Assembly: GCA_049303315.1 (NCBI GenBank)
Contig: JBAQMZ010000053.1
Span: forward strand, 1-64,000
Direction: 5' to 3'
DNA: 64,000 bases
DNA from: Methanoperedens sp049303315
GTDB lineage: Archaea; Halobacteriota; Methanosarcinia; Methanosarcinales; Methanoperedenaceae
A model generated the notes under the pieces. It did not search any database and was not told where the DNA came from. It was given only the letters and a program-made list of their open reading frames with translations. Of the stretch, positions 52,006 to 60,596 are shown piece after piece (within the stretch, counting starts at the first letter, position 1; every line of letters starts with the position of its first letter). A program made the position numbers and the translations under genes.

Positions 52006-52962
52006 TTAATCAACAGGGCTGTTTGGCATTTTACAAACATCAAGTTTCCTGCATATTTCGCAGTCTGCCTCACATGGTTCAATGTGAATCAAAATCGAAA
52101 GGTTGGGTATTTTCTCCATTATATCCTTTTCAAGATGATCGCAGAATTCATGCGCCTCCGCAACCTGCTGGTTTTTGGGCACTACAAGATGCAAATCCAC
52201 ATACCTCTCGGCGCCCGACATCCTTGTGCGTAAGTCATGATATTCAGCAAACTCCGAGTAATGCTCTGCGATTATGGATTTGATGATATTTTCTTCCTTA
52301 TCTGAAAGTTTCACGTCCATAATTCCTGAGACTGAGCGTTTTGTCAGGTCGTACGATGCTTTGAGAATAATAAGAGCCACAATTATGGCCAGTACCGGGT
52401 CAAAAATAGGGTTCTTTGTGATCTGAATGAGAATAAGACCTATGAAAACACCTATCGAGGTATATACATCCGTAGTAAGGTGATAAGCATCTGCTTCAAG
52501 GGCAATTGATTCGGCTTTCTTTGCCACTTTCATGATCCTTGCCGATACATAAAAATTGACGATTGCGGAGATACCCATGACGACAATACCGATCCCGATT
52601 AGCTCGAATTCAATCCCATCATTTCCCAGTATCTTTTCACCTGATTTATAAAGTATGATTATTGCTGCTACGAAAATGAGAATTGCCTCCACGGTACCGG
52701 ATACATTCTCAAATTTACCATGCCCGAACTTGTGTTCATCATCAGCAGGTTGTCCTGCCTTTTTAACAGAATAATTGGCTATTATTGCAGCTAGAAGGTC
52801 GATGCCTGAATGGAGTGCTTCGGAGAGTATGCTTATTGAACCTATTAAGATGCCCACAGAGAGTTTCATTATAAGTAATAAAGAATTGGAATAAATAGAG
52901 AGCCTTGCTACGGATGTTATTTCTTTATGGGCCGCAAAATATTTGTGGTTTTTATCTGGCAT
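52006..52962 (-). CDS. Cation diffusion facilitator transporter (FieF-like)
   Basis: 318 residues. A second CDF family exporter. Metal-site segments SILSEALHSGIDLLAAII and ALEADAYHLTTDVYTSIGV carry the DxxxD/HxxxD pattern; the HKFGHGKFENVSGTVEAIL segment is the FieF/MamM-like signature; a soluble C-terminal domain ends with CEADCEICRKLDVC, a Cys-rich tail unusual for the family. It may export Fe(II) or Zn(II). Confidence 0.9.
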   Translation of the reverse strand: MPDKNHKYFAAHKEITSVARLSIYSNSLLLIMKLSVGILIGSISILSEALHSGIDLLAAIIANYSVKKAGQPADDEHKFGHGKFENVSGTVEAILIFVAAIIILYKSGEKILGNDGIEFELIGIGIVVMGISAIVNFYVSARIMKVAKKAESIALEADAYHLTTDVYTSIGVFIGLILIQITKNPIFDPVLAIIVALIILKASYDLTKRSVSGIMDVKLSDKEENIIKSIIAEHYSEFAEYHDLRTRMSGAERYVDLHLVVPKNQQVAEAHEFCDHLEKDIMEKIPNLSILIHIEPCEADCEICRKLDVCKMPNSPVD

Positions 52963-53175
52963 TTATGTAGCTTAATCTCAGTAATGGTATAAAGGGATAT
53001 TTATTTGACCTGTTTTGCACGGGCAAATCATGAGAACGATTACAAAATCTATTTATCAACGTAATTATTCTTATTACATGGATAGAGTAAACACGTTAAA
53101 ACGAGGGACTGGTAAATAAAAGATATAATATATATTTATCTTTTGTATTCAATTTAAATATATGTGGAAACTGAA

Positions 53176-53754
53176 ATGAAATCTCTGGCAATTGTCCAAG
53201 CAACAGACATTTTAAAGCTCAAATCGAAACTTCTTGAAATGAATAAGGCAGGTTTGAACTTTGAGAACAAACCCAAGGAAATAAACCCTGCTTCCATAGA
53301 AAAAATATTATCAGCAGAATTATCGGAGGATAATTATGAGGTCGGGGCATTGGTCAGTATTATGCAGGATTATGGATCTATCCAGGACAAAGTAAAAACC
53401 AACCCATTGATTTCGGATGTGGTCTTCCTTGATGATTCACATAAATTTTTTAATTATTTTGTTAAATTGATACCCGCCCTGCCCGACCTTGTTATCTCGC
53501 CTGTGTACAATGACATGTTTAAACAATCAGGTAATACCAGGGAGAAATCTTCAAAGGTTTATCTTGGCGTATTTGTCAACAGGAAAGTTCAGGTGCAAAC
53601 AGCTTCGGATGCGATACACACCGGGATACTGAAACATGCGGATTCCATCGGCGTTTATTTTGAGCCTTCTGATAATTCCGACCCTCTTTTTATCACCTGG
53701 CATGATATCAAAAAGATAATTATCCCGAAAGAAGAAAAAATTAACAGGTACTGA
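53176..53754 (+). CDS. Hypothetical protein
   Basis: 192 residues from ATG 53176; a GTG at 53164 is an alternative. I do not recognise the family. Alpha/beta composition; segments GALVSIMQDYGSIQDKVKTN, LIPALPDLVISPVYNDMF and DPLFITWHDIKKIIIP. No signal peptide, membrane segment or catalytic motif is evident. It lies just upstream of an AbrB-type regulator gene but has its own spacing of 58 bases. Confidence 0.55.
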   Translation: MKSLAIVQATDILKLKSKLLEMNKAGLNFENKPKEINPASIEKILSAELSEDNYEVGALVSIMQDYGSIQDKVKTNPLISDVVFLDDSHKFFNYFVKLIPALPDLVISPVYNDMFKQSGNTREKSSKVYLGVFVNRKVQVQTASDAIHTGILKHADSIGVYFEPSDNSDPLFITWHDIKKIIIPKEEKINRY

Positions 53755-53812
53755 GATAGGTATAAATATAGGTACGTAATTATTAACTATTACAGTTCCC
53801 TAGGAGGTCACG

Positions 53813-53989
53813 GTGATAAAGGGAAAAGGGAGAATTATAGCAATCCCACCAACGAGCAGTTTCAAAGTGCTTATCGAATCAAAGATAGTAAGCGATTCAC
53901 AGTTTCCTTTACCACTTGAAAAAGGTGCAGAGATTGATGTCGAAATTGAAAATGACAAAATTACATTGAAACGGGTGAAGCAGGTATGA
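53813..53989 (+). CDS. Small AbrB/SpoVT-like protein
   Basis: 58 residues from GTG 53813 with the Shine-Dalgarno TAGGAGGT. The C-terminal FPLPLEKGAEIDVEIENDKI is the AbrB swapped-hairpin pattern with a short KITLKRV end. AbrB proteins are DNA-binding antitoxins or regulators; no toxin gene is seen beside it. Confidence 0.55.
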   Translation: MIKGKGRIIAIPPTSSFKVLIESKIVSDSQFPLPLEKGAEIDVEIENDKITLKRVKQV

Positions 53990-54025
53990 AATTTATAAAG
54001 AATCAAATAAAAAGGAGGTGAAAAA

Positions 54026-54181
54026 ATGGTTGGACTGGAAAGCTCAATGGAGAATGCAGAAAAAGCACAGAAAGTCAAAGTTGGAAAAGAAGACGATGCG
54101 GAGAAACAGAGACAAAAAGATTTCTATGCAAAACTGAGAGCCCGAAAGGCAGAGCAGCCCAAAGGTGCACAGTATAAATGA
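54026..54181 (+). CDS. Small charged protein
   Basis: 51 residues, MVGLESSMENAEKAQKVKVG, then a Lys/Glu/Gln-rich helix ending KGAQYK. A perfect AAGGAGGTGA Shine-Dalgarno site 5 bases before the ATG argues for real translation. No family known. It follows the AbrB-like gene by 36 bases. Confidence 0.5.
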   Translation: MVGLESSMENAEKAQKVKVGKEDDAEKQRQKDFYAKLRARKAEQPKGAQYK

Positions 54182-54220
54182 CGCTGGAGTCATTTTACAC
54201 AGGTAGATATGGAGAAGTGT

Positions 54221-54258
54221 GACACAAAAGTCGTATGAAAGATTCCGTCTTTTGTGTC
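54221..54258 (+). terminator. Terminator-like hairpin
   Basis: GACACAAAAG (54221-54230) and CTTTTGTGTC (54249-54258) form a perfect 10-base stem with an 18-base loop. Outer GAAG and CTTC extend it with a bulge, and a T-run ATTATTTTTTC follows at about 54270. It separates the charged small protein gene from the zinc-ribbon gene. Confidence 0.65.
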
Positions 54259-54347
54259 GCTTCTCTTGATTATTTTTTCAGCACACAAAAGCTTAATATG
54301 AACACTACTAATATCATATACAATCATTATAAACGGAGGTGTGAACA

Positions 54348-54515
54348 ATGTGCAGCACATATACCCCGTTCGAAATAAAGCCTGAAGAGCTTGCGGAACT
54401 GGGAAGAGCTTACGGGATGTACTGGTGCATGTCATGCAAGAAAACGTTCATGAAAAAAGGTGCAACCGAATGCCCGAACTGCGGCTCAACGAAAATAAAA
54501 CCGAGAGCGCCATAA
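54348..54515 (+). CDS. Small zinc-ribbon protein
   Basis: 55 residues, with CMSCKKTF and CPNCGSTK knuckles in the C-terminal half. A GGAGGTGTGA Shine-Dalgarno site precedes the ATG. It converges on the radical SAM gene, 6 bases from its stop. Possible DNA-, RNA- or protein-binding ribbon; function unknown. Confidence 0.65.
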   Translation: MCSTYTPFEIKPEELAELGRAYGMYWCMSCKKTFMKKGATECPNCGSTKIKPRAP

Positions 54516-54521
54516 AAACTA

Positions 54522-56687
54522 TCAGGTAACTCTTACAATTTTCTTTTCAATCAATCCATCCAGAATGTTTTTGCATTTAAGGTCAGCTTCGCTGTGAGGC
54601 ATTCGGTACTTTTCTTTGAGTTTGTTTATTATATCAAATAAATTAGCTCTGCCGCTGCAATTTTCCAGCATATCCTTTGCAAAATCAGTGACCGTAAAAA
54701 TCCTGTTATTATTTGTATCGAACAGTATATTTGTTCTTTCAGTTTTCAAGCCGTTCTCCGATATGTTTCCAGCCATCCCGGAATGGATTATTTTCGCTAA
54801 ATTGAAATTGAACGTCCCGGCAAAAACCCCTTCATTAAGAGAGGGAAATATCTTACTATCCTTTAAACCGGATGAGGCTTGTTTTTCATTTGATTTTTTC
54901 CTGAATATTCTTTCCATCAATTCGGATAGGTCAGATACTTTGTTTTTAGCTTTCTTATAGTGGGAGATATACAGAAAAAGATGTTCCCGATCAAGATTGC
55001 TCCATATGGGTAAATCCCGGTATTTGAGTGAAAGTTGATTGTAGAATTCCTGGATTATCTCTTCAGTTTCCCTTTTCGACATACCTCCAGACGCTTCATA
55101 ATCATACCAGAGGGACATGTCCATGCTATCATTTTGAACTATTTTGTTAACATCAAACGATGACGGGTTTTCATACACTTTTGAATGCCTGGTAAGCTGG
55201 AAGCTTCCGAAGGACATGGACCGGATAATCTGGTTATTTTGCAGGATAAAATCCATTGTTTCTCGTGCTTCATTGCGTGTTTCGGTTGGAAAACCGAATA
55301 TCAGGAATAAATGCGTCCAAATACCCGCATCCGCACAAAATTTGCAGATTTTAAGGGCATTATCTTTTTTTATACCTTTATCCATGCATCCCAGAACCCT
55401 TTCATTGGCAGATTCCAGCCCGAAATATAGCATTTTACAGCCAGCATCAGCAAGCCTTCCGCCAAGTTCCGAAGAAAACGCTGTCTCGAATCTTGAATCA
55501 GCCAGCCATGAAATACCAAGATTATTTTCTATTATTTTTCCGGATAATTCGCTTATCAGCTTCGGAGAGACCCCTTCGTCCTGGAACGTAAAATATGCCG
55601 TATTGTATTTACTTTTAAGCGTCTTTATATCATCATATAAAAGACCGGCATCCCTTGGCCTGTAGTTGCCTGAATAGCCAAAGCTGTGGTCGCAAAAAGT
55701 GCAGCGTCTCCAGTAGCATCCTCTTGATGAAAGCACAGGCAATATGAGTTCAGGTGAAAAATACAAATCCAGTGGCAGACCATCGAAGCAGGGGGTGGGC
55801 AATGAGTTAATGTCTTCACCGTGAGAATTGAGCTTATTGACTTTGATATCACTGCCATTTTTATAAATAAGATTAGGAATATCTGATATATCACATTCAT
55901 TATTCAAATGCCTGATGAGATTTAGCAAAGCGGTTTCGCCTTCATGCACAATCACGCTGTCAAAAACCGAGAACAGCTCGTTATTATGGCTTATCTCGTT
56001 TATCAGGCGTGTGAAAACACTGCCGCCGATGTTTATATGTGTATTCGGGCTGGCTTTTTTTATCAAATTTGCAAGCGTCAATCCCGGAATTACCTGGCTG
56101 GTATTGATGATGGAAATGCCAATCAGTTCGGGTTTATCTCTCAGTACCTCAGGAACCGTGTATTTCTTGAAATAATCAATAAAAAGATTTTCTTCCTTCT
56201 CATTAATCGCCGCAATTACATCTTTACTGGAGCGGCACGAGTAGCGCATGTCGTATGCGTGGAAAGTAAGGTTTGTGGGGTAATAAGCAGATGAGGCAAG
56301 CTTGAGGCCAAGCTCAAGTATCTTAAAAGCCCTGAATAATTCTTCGATATCATAGAAATTATCCCTGTTTTTTAAGATTTTTTTGGCAGAATCCACCTCA
56401 TTAATAATATAATCACTGAAAAGAATAGAACTGCCCAATGCAGCATACTGTTTCTGGAATTTAGAAGATAATTCCCTTCTGGAATCAAGCTCTTGAAATT
56501 TTAGATTTGCCCTTTCATAAAAGCTGCGAAGACCAGATTTGCTCAAAAGAGCATCATAAAAAGATATATTGATATCCTTCTGTTCAACATTACAATCATT
56601 GGCTTTCAGGAAAGCGGTTAAAGAAGGAAGACTCAAATAAGGCTGGGTTGGAATCCATTGCGGCGGGAATAATAATTTTGTAAGCAT
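54522..56687 (-). CDS. B12-binding radical SAM protein with C-terminal PqqD-like domain
   Basis: 721 residues. The N-terminus (PSLTAFLKANDCNVEQKDIN and later PELIGISIINTSQVIPGL) is a cobalamin-binding domain with a long insertion. The radical SAM core has CYWRRCTFC, cysteines 324, 329 and 332, a CX4CX2C spacing rather than the usual CX3CX2C, and the B12-type motif YFGLESANERVLGCMDKGI. Residues about 645-721 (NRIFTVTDFAKDMLENCSGR, ILDGLIEKKIVRV) form a PqqD-like domain. The layout fits RiPP-maturation radical SAM C-methyltransferases. A substrate peptide gene is not obvious nearby. Confidence 0.82.
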   Translation of the reverse strand: MLTKLLFPPQWIPTQPYLSLPSLTAFLKANDCNVEQKDINISFYDALLSKSGLRSFYERANLKFQELDSRRELSSKFQKQYAALGSSILFSDYIINEVDSAKKILKNRDNFYDIEELFRAFKILELGLKLASSAYYPTNLTFHAYDMRYSCRSSKDVIAAINEKEENLFIDYFKKYTVPEVLRDKPELIGISIINTSQVIPGLTLANLIKKASPNTHINIGGSVFTRLINEISHNNELFSVFDSVIVHEGETALLNLIRHLNNECDISDIPNLIYKNGSDIKVNKLNSHGEDINSLPTPCFDGLPLDLYFSPELILPVLSSRGCYWRRCTFCDHSFGYSGNYRPRDAGLLYDDIKTLKSKYNTAYFTFQDEGVSPKLISELSGKIIENNLGISWLADSRFETAFSSELGGRLADAGCKMLYFGLESANERVLGCMDKGIKKDNALKICKFCADAGIWTHLFLIFGFPTETRNEARETMDFILQNNQIIRSMSFGSFQLTRHSKVYENPSSFDVNKIVQNDSMDMSLWYDYEASGGMSKRETEEIIQEFYNQLSLKYRDLPIWSNLDREHLFLYISHYKKAKNKVSDLSELMERIFRKKSNEKQASSGLKDSKIFPSLNEGVFAGTFNFNLAKIIHSGMAGNISENGLKTERTNILFDTNNNRIFTVTDFAKDMLENCSGRANLFDIINKLKEKYRMPHSEADLKCKNILDGLIEKKIVRVT

Positions 56688-56704
56688 ATTTTCTGGTTGA
56701 AAGA

Positions 56705-56724
56705 CCCCGTATTTAAATACGGGG
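56705..56724 (-). repeat. 20-bp perfect palindrome upstream of the radical SAM gene
   Basis: CCCCGTATTTAAATACGGGG, 17 bases upstream of the ATG at 56687. It is the best copy of the hairpin family also found at 1282-1301 and 26344-26358. Confidence 0.65.
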
Positions 56725-56797
56725 ACTATAAAACTTTTGGTTCACCTACCACAAACTTTATGTGACTTCATGTGATTCATGTCAATTAGTGATTTTC

Positions 56798-57109
56798 ATG
56801 GCAGATACTAAATCCAAATATGTAGGCGATGAATTTGTTGAAGAGGAAACTATTGCAGGCGAGAAGGAAAATGAACTTGAAGGCTTATATGACCTTGTTT
56901 TACCGCCAGGAGTCCCGCACAAAGTGATCATGGAAGCTATAGATAAATTCAATTTAGAAGTTTCCACCCGGAAATGCGCAATGAAAACTGTTGACGTAGA
57001 ACCGGAGAATCTCCTGGTACTGCGCGGGGAACTGGAAGCTGTAAATAATGCGCATGATTATATCTATCAAAAAATGAGTGAAAAGTTCAACTATAAGAGA
57101 CAGCAGTAA
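56798..57109 (+). CDS. Conserved hypothetical protein next to mcr
   Basis: 103 residues from ATG 56798; a frame start at 56762 adds 12 unlikely residues. An acidic N-terminus (YVGDEFVEEETIAGEKENEL) leads to a compact alpha/beta domain LPPGVPHKVIMEAIDKFNLE and PENLLVLRGELEAVNNAHDY. I believe it is one of the small proteins conserved in methanogens but cannot name it. A GGGG/CCCC hairpin with T-rich tail (57153-57180) may end it. Confidence 0.6.
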   Translation: MADTKSKYVGDEFVEEETIAGEKENELEGLYDLVLPPGVPHKVIMEAIDKFNLEVSTRKCAMKTVDVEPENLLVLRGELEAVNNAHDYIYQKMSEKFNYKRQQ

Positions 57110-57181
57110 CTTGTTTATTATCTATTTATAAAAAACAGTATTACATAAGGATAAAGGGGATTCTTTAACCCCTCTTTCCCT

Positions 57182-57436
57182 TTAAAACAATCTCTGCTTA
57201 TTAAGTGGTCTTGTGTGACCAGTTCCACCGCATACGGTACATGGAATTCCCTTCATCAGAAAACCTTTGCCCTTGCACCATTGGCACTTTTGTGTCATGT
57301 CAACGACTTCAACTTTTCCTGCACCACCACAAACGATACATTTCTGATCCTGGTGTTTTCCTGTCCCTTCGCAGTAACTGCATTTGACTTCACCGGGCGT
57401 CCTCTGTCTTTTTTCTTTTGGTTTTGCTTCTGCCAT
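57182..57436 (-). CDS. DnaJ-type zinc-finger protein
   Basis: 84 residues. Four CXXCXGXG-type repeats: CSYCEGTG, CIVCGGAG, CQWCKGKG and CTVCGGTG, i.e. the cysteine-rich domain of DnaJ without J or C-terminal domains. It may act as a thiol/zinc chaperone; its position just downstream of the mcr operon suggests help in MCR assembly, but this is a guess. Confidence 0.7.
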   Translation of the reverse strand: MAEAKPKEKRQRTPGEVKCSYCEGTGKHQDQKCIVCGGAGKVEVVDMTQKCQWCKGKGFLMKGIPCTVCGGTGHTRPLNKQRLF

Positions 57437-57516
57437 TTTAAATCACATCGCTATGAATATCAAACTATAATATATGTTTTTCCTTTTAATCGTGTATATC
57501 CCAAAAAAATAAGAAA

Positions 57517-57537
57517 AAGTAGGCATAAAGCCTACTT
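57517..57537 (-). terminator. mcr operon terminator
   Basis: AAGTAGGC-ATAAA-GCCTACTT is a perfect 8-base stem just after mcrA. In the minus orientation it is followed by TTTCTTATTTTTTTGG, so it fits a T-run-dependent terminator for mcrBDGA. Confidence 0.75.
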
Positions 57538-57543
57538 ATGGGT

Positions 57544-59244
57544 TTACTTTGCTGGGATAACGAAGGCTCTCTCACCGGCGCAGCGGTCCCACTCTCTGAG
57601 TGCCGCCTTGCCGAAGCATCCTCTTGGATCCGCGAAGTCAAAGTTGATCAGGTCGTCTGCGAAGCAGCACTTGACCAGCGGGTTCACAACGAATGCATCC
57701 TTCTTTCCGGCATGTGCCGCTTGAACTACTGCGGTGTATCCACCCTGATGTCCTACGTTCATTGCGTAGTTGGGATAGTTAGCGCCTCTGAGTTCACCAA
57801 TGCAGCCCTCATCGCTTCCGATCGAGAACACGTTGGTTGCGCCGCACTGATCCTGCAGGTCATACCCGTAGAATCCGAGTCTTCCGTGTGCCTCTTTGTG
57901 GAGGTACATGCTCAGATACCATGCTGATAGACCGGCATTGCTGTGTCCGGTTGCCAGAGCTGTTGCGCCACCTGCTGCCATTGCTACGGCTGTTGCTCTC
58001 AGTGAACCACCGAAATGGTCTTCCAGTGTTGTCGGGTACTTCTCGTATGCTTCAAGACTGTACAGTGTTGATTCTGTAGCGATATCTTTTACAGTTTCAA
58101 TGGTGGCTTTTGCCTTTCCATATCCGCCATATTTCTTGGTTGCATAGTCGTTGCCCCAGTACAGGAAGTCGTCAAGGATATCGTTGCAGTATGCTGGTAA
58201 TGCATACATTGTGAATCCGACGCCTCCTGACATGTAGCCGCCGAGCCATATCTGGTCATACAGCATTGTTGCTGCACTTGCTACCTGTAAGACCACATTG
58301 ACTGGTTCATCAGGTGTCTTTCTGCTTGTCTGGACGATATCTGCCATGTGACCGAAGGATAATCCTCCGGGCTCATTTGGTCCTCTGGCTCTGCGTGCCG
58401 GGATCATATCACCCATTTCGACAAGTCCTGCGTGCTTGGCTGTGAATGCAAGTTCACCGACTGCCGCTTCACCGGCGCACATGTGATATGCGCTGATAAA
58501 GGTCATACCGACCTGCATTGCCATCCAGCGGCTTGTGCCTGGTCCGTCCTCAGTCCTTGTGACTATGGTTGGGATATGCACTGCCTGCCAGGATGTCTTG
58601 CCCATTGCCGCTTTGATCTGTTTTGCTTGGTTAGGCTCTTCCTTGAATTCGTTGTCGATGTTGATAACGAACTGTTTGTCGACTTCATCCTGCAGGGTCT
58701 CATCGCCTGTGAATATTTTCACATAGCAGTCATCTACTAATGCCGGATGTGTTTCGACCATGTGTTCCTGAACGATAGCTGCGCCGGGCATGCCGTGGTT
58801 CAAGACTTCGAGATAGTAGTTGATTGTCTCAGGGGTAACTTCCTTGCCCAATCTCTTCTCAAGAGTCTCGTGTGCCAGGTCAAGTCCTACGACGCATGTT
58901 CTCCTTATGTCGTCCCATTCCTGCTGCATTGCAGCATTGTTGACGAAGTGGAGATCGTCACCATCGCATACGATATCTGTTCCAGATATTGTATACGGGG
59001 TCAACTGTCTCTGACCCATGGGGATACCGGCAAGATGCAACTTTGGATCATATGCCTGCAATCCTCTCTTCTTGGTGATTGCTGCTCCGCACTTTGCCAT
59101 TTCTACCTTTCTCGGGTTCTGTGTGTATCCAAGTCTGAGGTATTTGGTCTTCTTATCGGTTATTTTACCGCCCCTGTTTTTATTGGTGCCCCATTCCTTG
59201 GTATATTTTGTTTCCATTGCTTTCTTAAATCTTACTTCTGCCAT
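57544..59244 (-). CDS. mcrA: Methyl-coenzyme M reductase alpha subunit (McrA)
   Basis: 566 residues. The nickel F430 enzyme subunit that makes methane or, in reverse, activates it. Landmarks: axial Gln near 159 (IVQEHMVETHP); methyl-His site His271 in FTAKHAGLVEMG; methyl-Arg site near 285 in PARRARGPNEPGG; active-site Tyr347; thioglycine Gly460 and Cys467 in GFYGYDLQDQCGATN; PNYAMNVGHQGGYTA. At the methyl-Gln position of methanogens (GGSQRA) this protein has Leu415 (GGSLRA), and the Gln before Tyr347 is Met346. I chose the ATG at 59244 after GAGGTGA; the frame opens 33 bases further upstream. Last gene of mcrBDGA. Confidence 0.98.
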   Translation of the reverse strand: MAEVRFKKAMETKYTKEWGTNKNRGGKITDKKTKYLRLGYTQNPRKVEMAKCGAAITKKRGLQAYDPKLHLAGIPMGQRQLTPYTISGTDIVCDGDDLHFVNNAAMQQEWDDIRRTCVVGLDLAHETLEKRLGKEVTPETINYYLEVLNHGMPGAAIVQEHMVETHPALVDDCYVKIFTGDETLQDEVDKQFVINIDNEFKEEPNQAKQIKAAMGKTSWQAVHIPTIVTRTEDGPGTSRWMAMQVGMTFISAYHMCAGEAAVGELAFTAKHAGLVEMGDMIPARRARGPNEPGGLSFGHMADIVQTSRKTPDEPVNVVLQVASAATMLYDQIWLGGYMSGGVGFTMYALPAYCNDILDDFLYWGNDYATKKYGGYGKAKATIETVKDIATESTLYSLEAYEKYPTTLEDHFGGSLRATAVAMAAGGATALATGHSNAGLSAWYLSMYLHKEAHGRLGFYGYDLQDQCGATNVFSIGSDEGCIGELRGANYPNYAMNVGHQGGYTAVVQAAHAGKKDAFVVNPLVKCCFADDLINFDFADPRGCFGKAALREWDRCAGERAFVIPAK

Positions 59245-59254
59245 TTGAATCACC

Positions 59255-60004
59255 TCACGCCTTTGGCTGGAAGCCATATCTGGTTCTTAACTCCCAGACT
59301 TTTTGTACGTGTTCGACTACTTCCTTGTCGCTTCTGAAGGGTACGTTGTCCACTCTATATATGGTGGTTCTCTTGGCAGCCTCGGACTCACTGATTGGTT
59401 TTCCAAGGTTGACTTTTCTGTCAATTGGTACACCAACCTGGTCTTTGTCACTGACAATGACTCCGCCTTCGAGTCTGCGCCTGTCCAGCATATCGAACAT
59501 GGTTCCATCTTCCTGCAATCTCAGGGAGTGTCCGTGAACTGTACAGCCCCTCATGCCTGCAAGACCCCAGTCAGTCAATTCGGTCTCGCTCTGCCTCTTG
59601 GCGTATACTTCAAGGTCTCTTTCTCTCATTTCGTTAACCTGTCTGCCTGACAGTGTGCCCGGGTCAACTCCTCTGAAGTTGATTGCTGCATGGTACGATC
59701 TCCAGTATGGTACTGATGGAGCATTGTACATGGAGTCAGCGAACTGTACGTATCTAATCCTGTCGCCTGCTGCTGCGCCCGGGGTTGGTTCTACAACCTC
59801 TCTTACCGGGCAGTCCGGTTCGCCCATTTCTGAAAGTGGTGGATGGGTGCTCGGGTAGTCTGAACCTGGTGCTCTGTGCCCCAGAAGTGCAGTTAAGTCC
59901 TCATCTGATACATCACGCAGTTTCTCTACGTCATCAGACATGTGTTTTCTTCTATTCTTGGCAACTGAGGTATTGCCAGGGTAGTATTGTGGTTTATAAG
60001 CCAT
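59255..60004 (-). CDS. mcrG: Methyl-coenzyme M reductase gamma subunit (McrG)
   Basis: 249 residues, the usual size. Motifs: QYYPGNTSVAKNRRKHMSDD at the N-terminus, ALLGHRAPGSDYPSTHPPL, GMRGCTVHGHSLRLQEDGTM and FDMLDRRRLE. It completes the alpha2-beta2-gamma2 complex and contributes to the active site. It ends 10 bases before mcrA and starts 20 bases after mcrD with no mcrC between. Confidence 0.97.
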   Translation of the reverse strand: MAYKPQYYPGNTSVAKNRRKHMSDDVEKLRDVSDEDLTALLGHRAPGSDYPSTHPPLSEMGEPDCPVREVVEPTPGAAAGDRIRYVQFADSMYNAPSVPYWRSYHAAINFRGVDPGTLSGRQVNEMRERDLEVYAKRQSETELTDWGLAGMRGCTVHGHSLRLQEDGTMFDMLDRRRLEGGVIVSDKDQVGVPIDRKVNLGKPISESEAAKRTTIYRVDNVPFRSDKEVVEHVQKVWELRTRYGFQPKA

Positions 60005-60024
60005 ATTTTTTCCTCCTTAATTTA

Positions 60025-60582
60025 TTAAACGGTTTCTTCTGCTTTGCTGGATAAACTCATTTTTCTTTCTTGCTCCGTGCCAATTACACAGAGGTTACTC
60101 TCCGCTTTTGCATGCGGGTCTATTAAGCCAAGCATGCGCTCATCTTCAAGATTGATTGTTTCATCAGTCTTGCTTTTGAACCCGTACTTGCCGTAATCAG
60201 TCAAAGTTGGTCTTTTCTTGATGAAGTGCCCTCGCTTGATTTCAAAAGAGAAGGGTAGCGCTCGTTCACACGCCTTTCTGATTTCTTCGATTGCACTTTC
60301 ATTCTCCACTTCGACTATAATTTCGCCCACTATTATATGCAATTCGAATGCGCAATCCCCGACATGGATGATTGTCCTGTCAGGATGGTTTACATCTGCG
60401 CCCGTACCGGGTCCGCATGTGACCTTCCTGGGCAGATTTTTCCCATTTAACAGCATTCTTATTACGCCTTTGACCTGATCAATCTCGTTTAAGATTTTTT
60501 CAGCGGTCGCAGGTAGTAATAATCTATGCGGGAATACTCTTAGCTGGATTGATTTATCCGTGACTGAAGCAGTTTTTACCAT
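60025..60582 (-). CDS. mcrD: Methyl-coenzyme M reductase operon protein D (McrD)
   Basis: 185 residues. Accessory protein that binds apo-MCR and is not in the mature enzyme. IQLRVFPHRLLLPATAEKIL, LPRKVTCGPGTGADVNHPDR and IHVGDCAFELHIIVGEI match the family. Between mcrB (14 bases upstream) and mcrG. Its C-terminal 40 residues are more charged than the core. Confidence 0.95.
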   Translation of the reverse strand: MVKTASVTDKSIQLRVFPHRLLLPATAEKILNEIDQVKGVIRMLLNGKNLPRKVTCGPGTGADVNHPDRTIIHVGDCAFELHIIVGEIIVEVENESAIEEIRKACERALPFSFEIKRGHFIKKRPTLTDYGKYGFKSKTDETINLEDERMLGLIDPHAKAESNLCVIGTEQERKMSLSSKAEETV

Positions 60583-60596
60583 TCAATTCTCCGAAT

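Noticed and set aside
57215..59337. Long open frames on the plus strand opposite mcrA
   Set aside because: They are antisense to a highly conserved gene, have Cys/Ser-rich low-quality composition and no Shine-Dalgarno sites.
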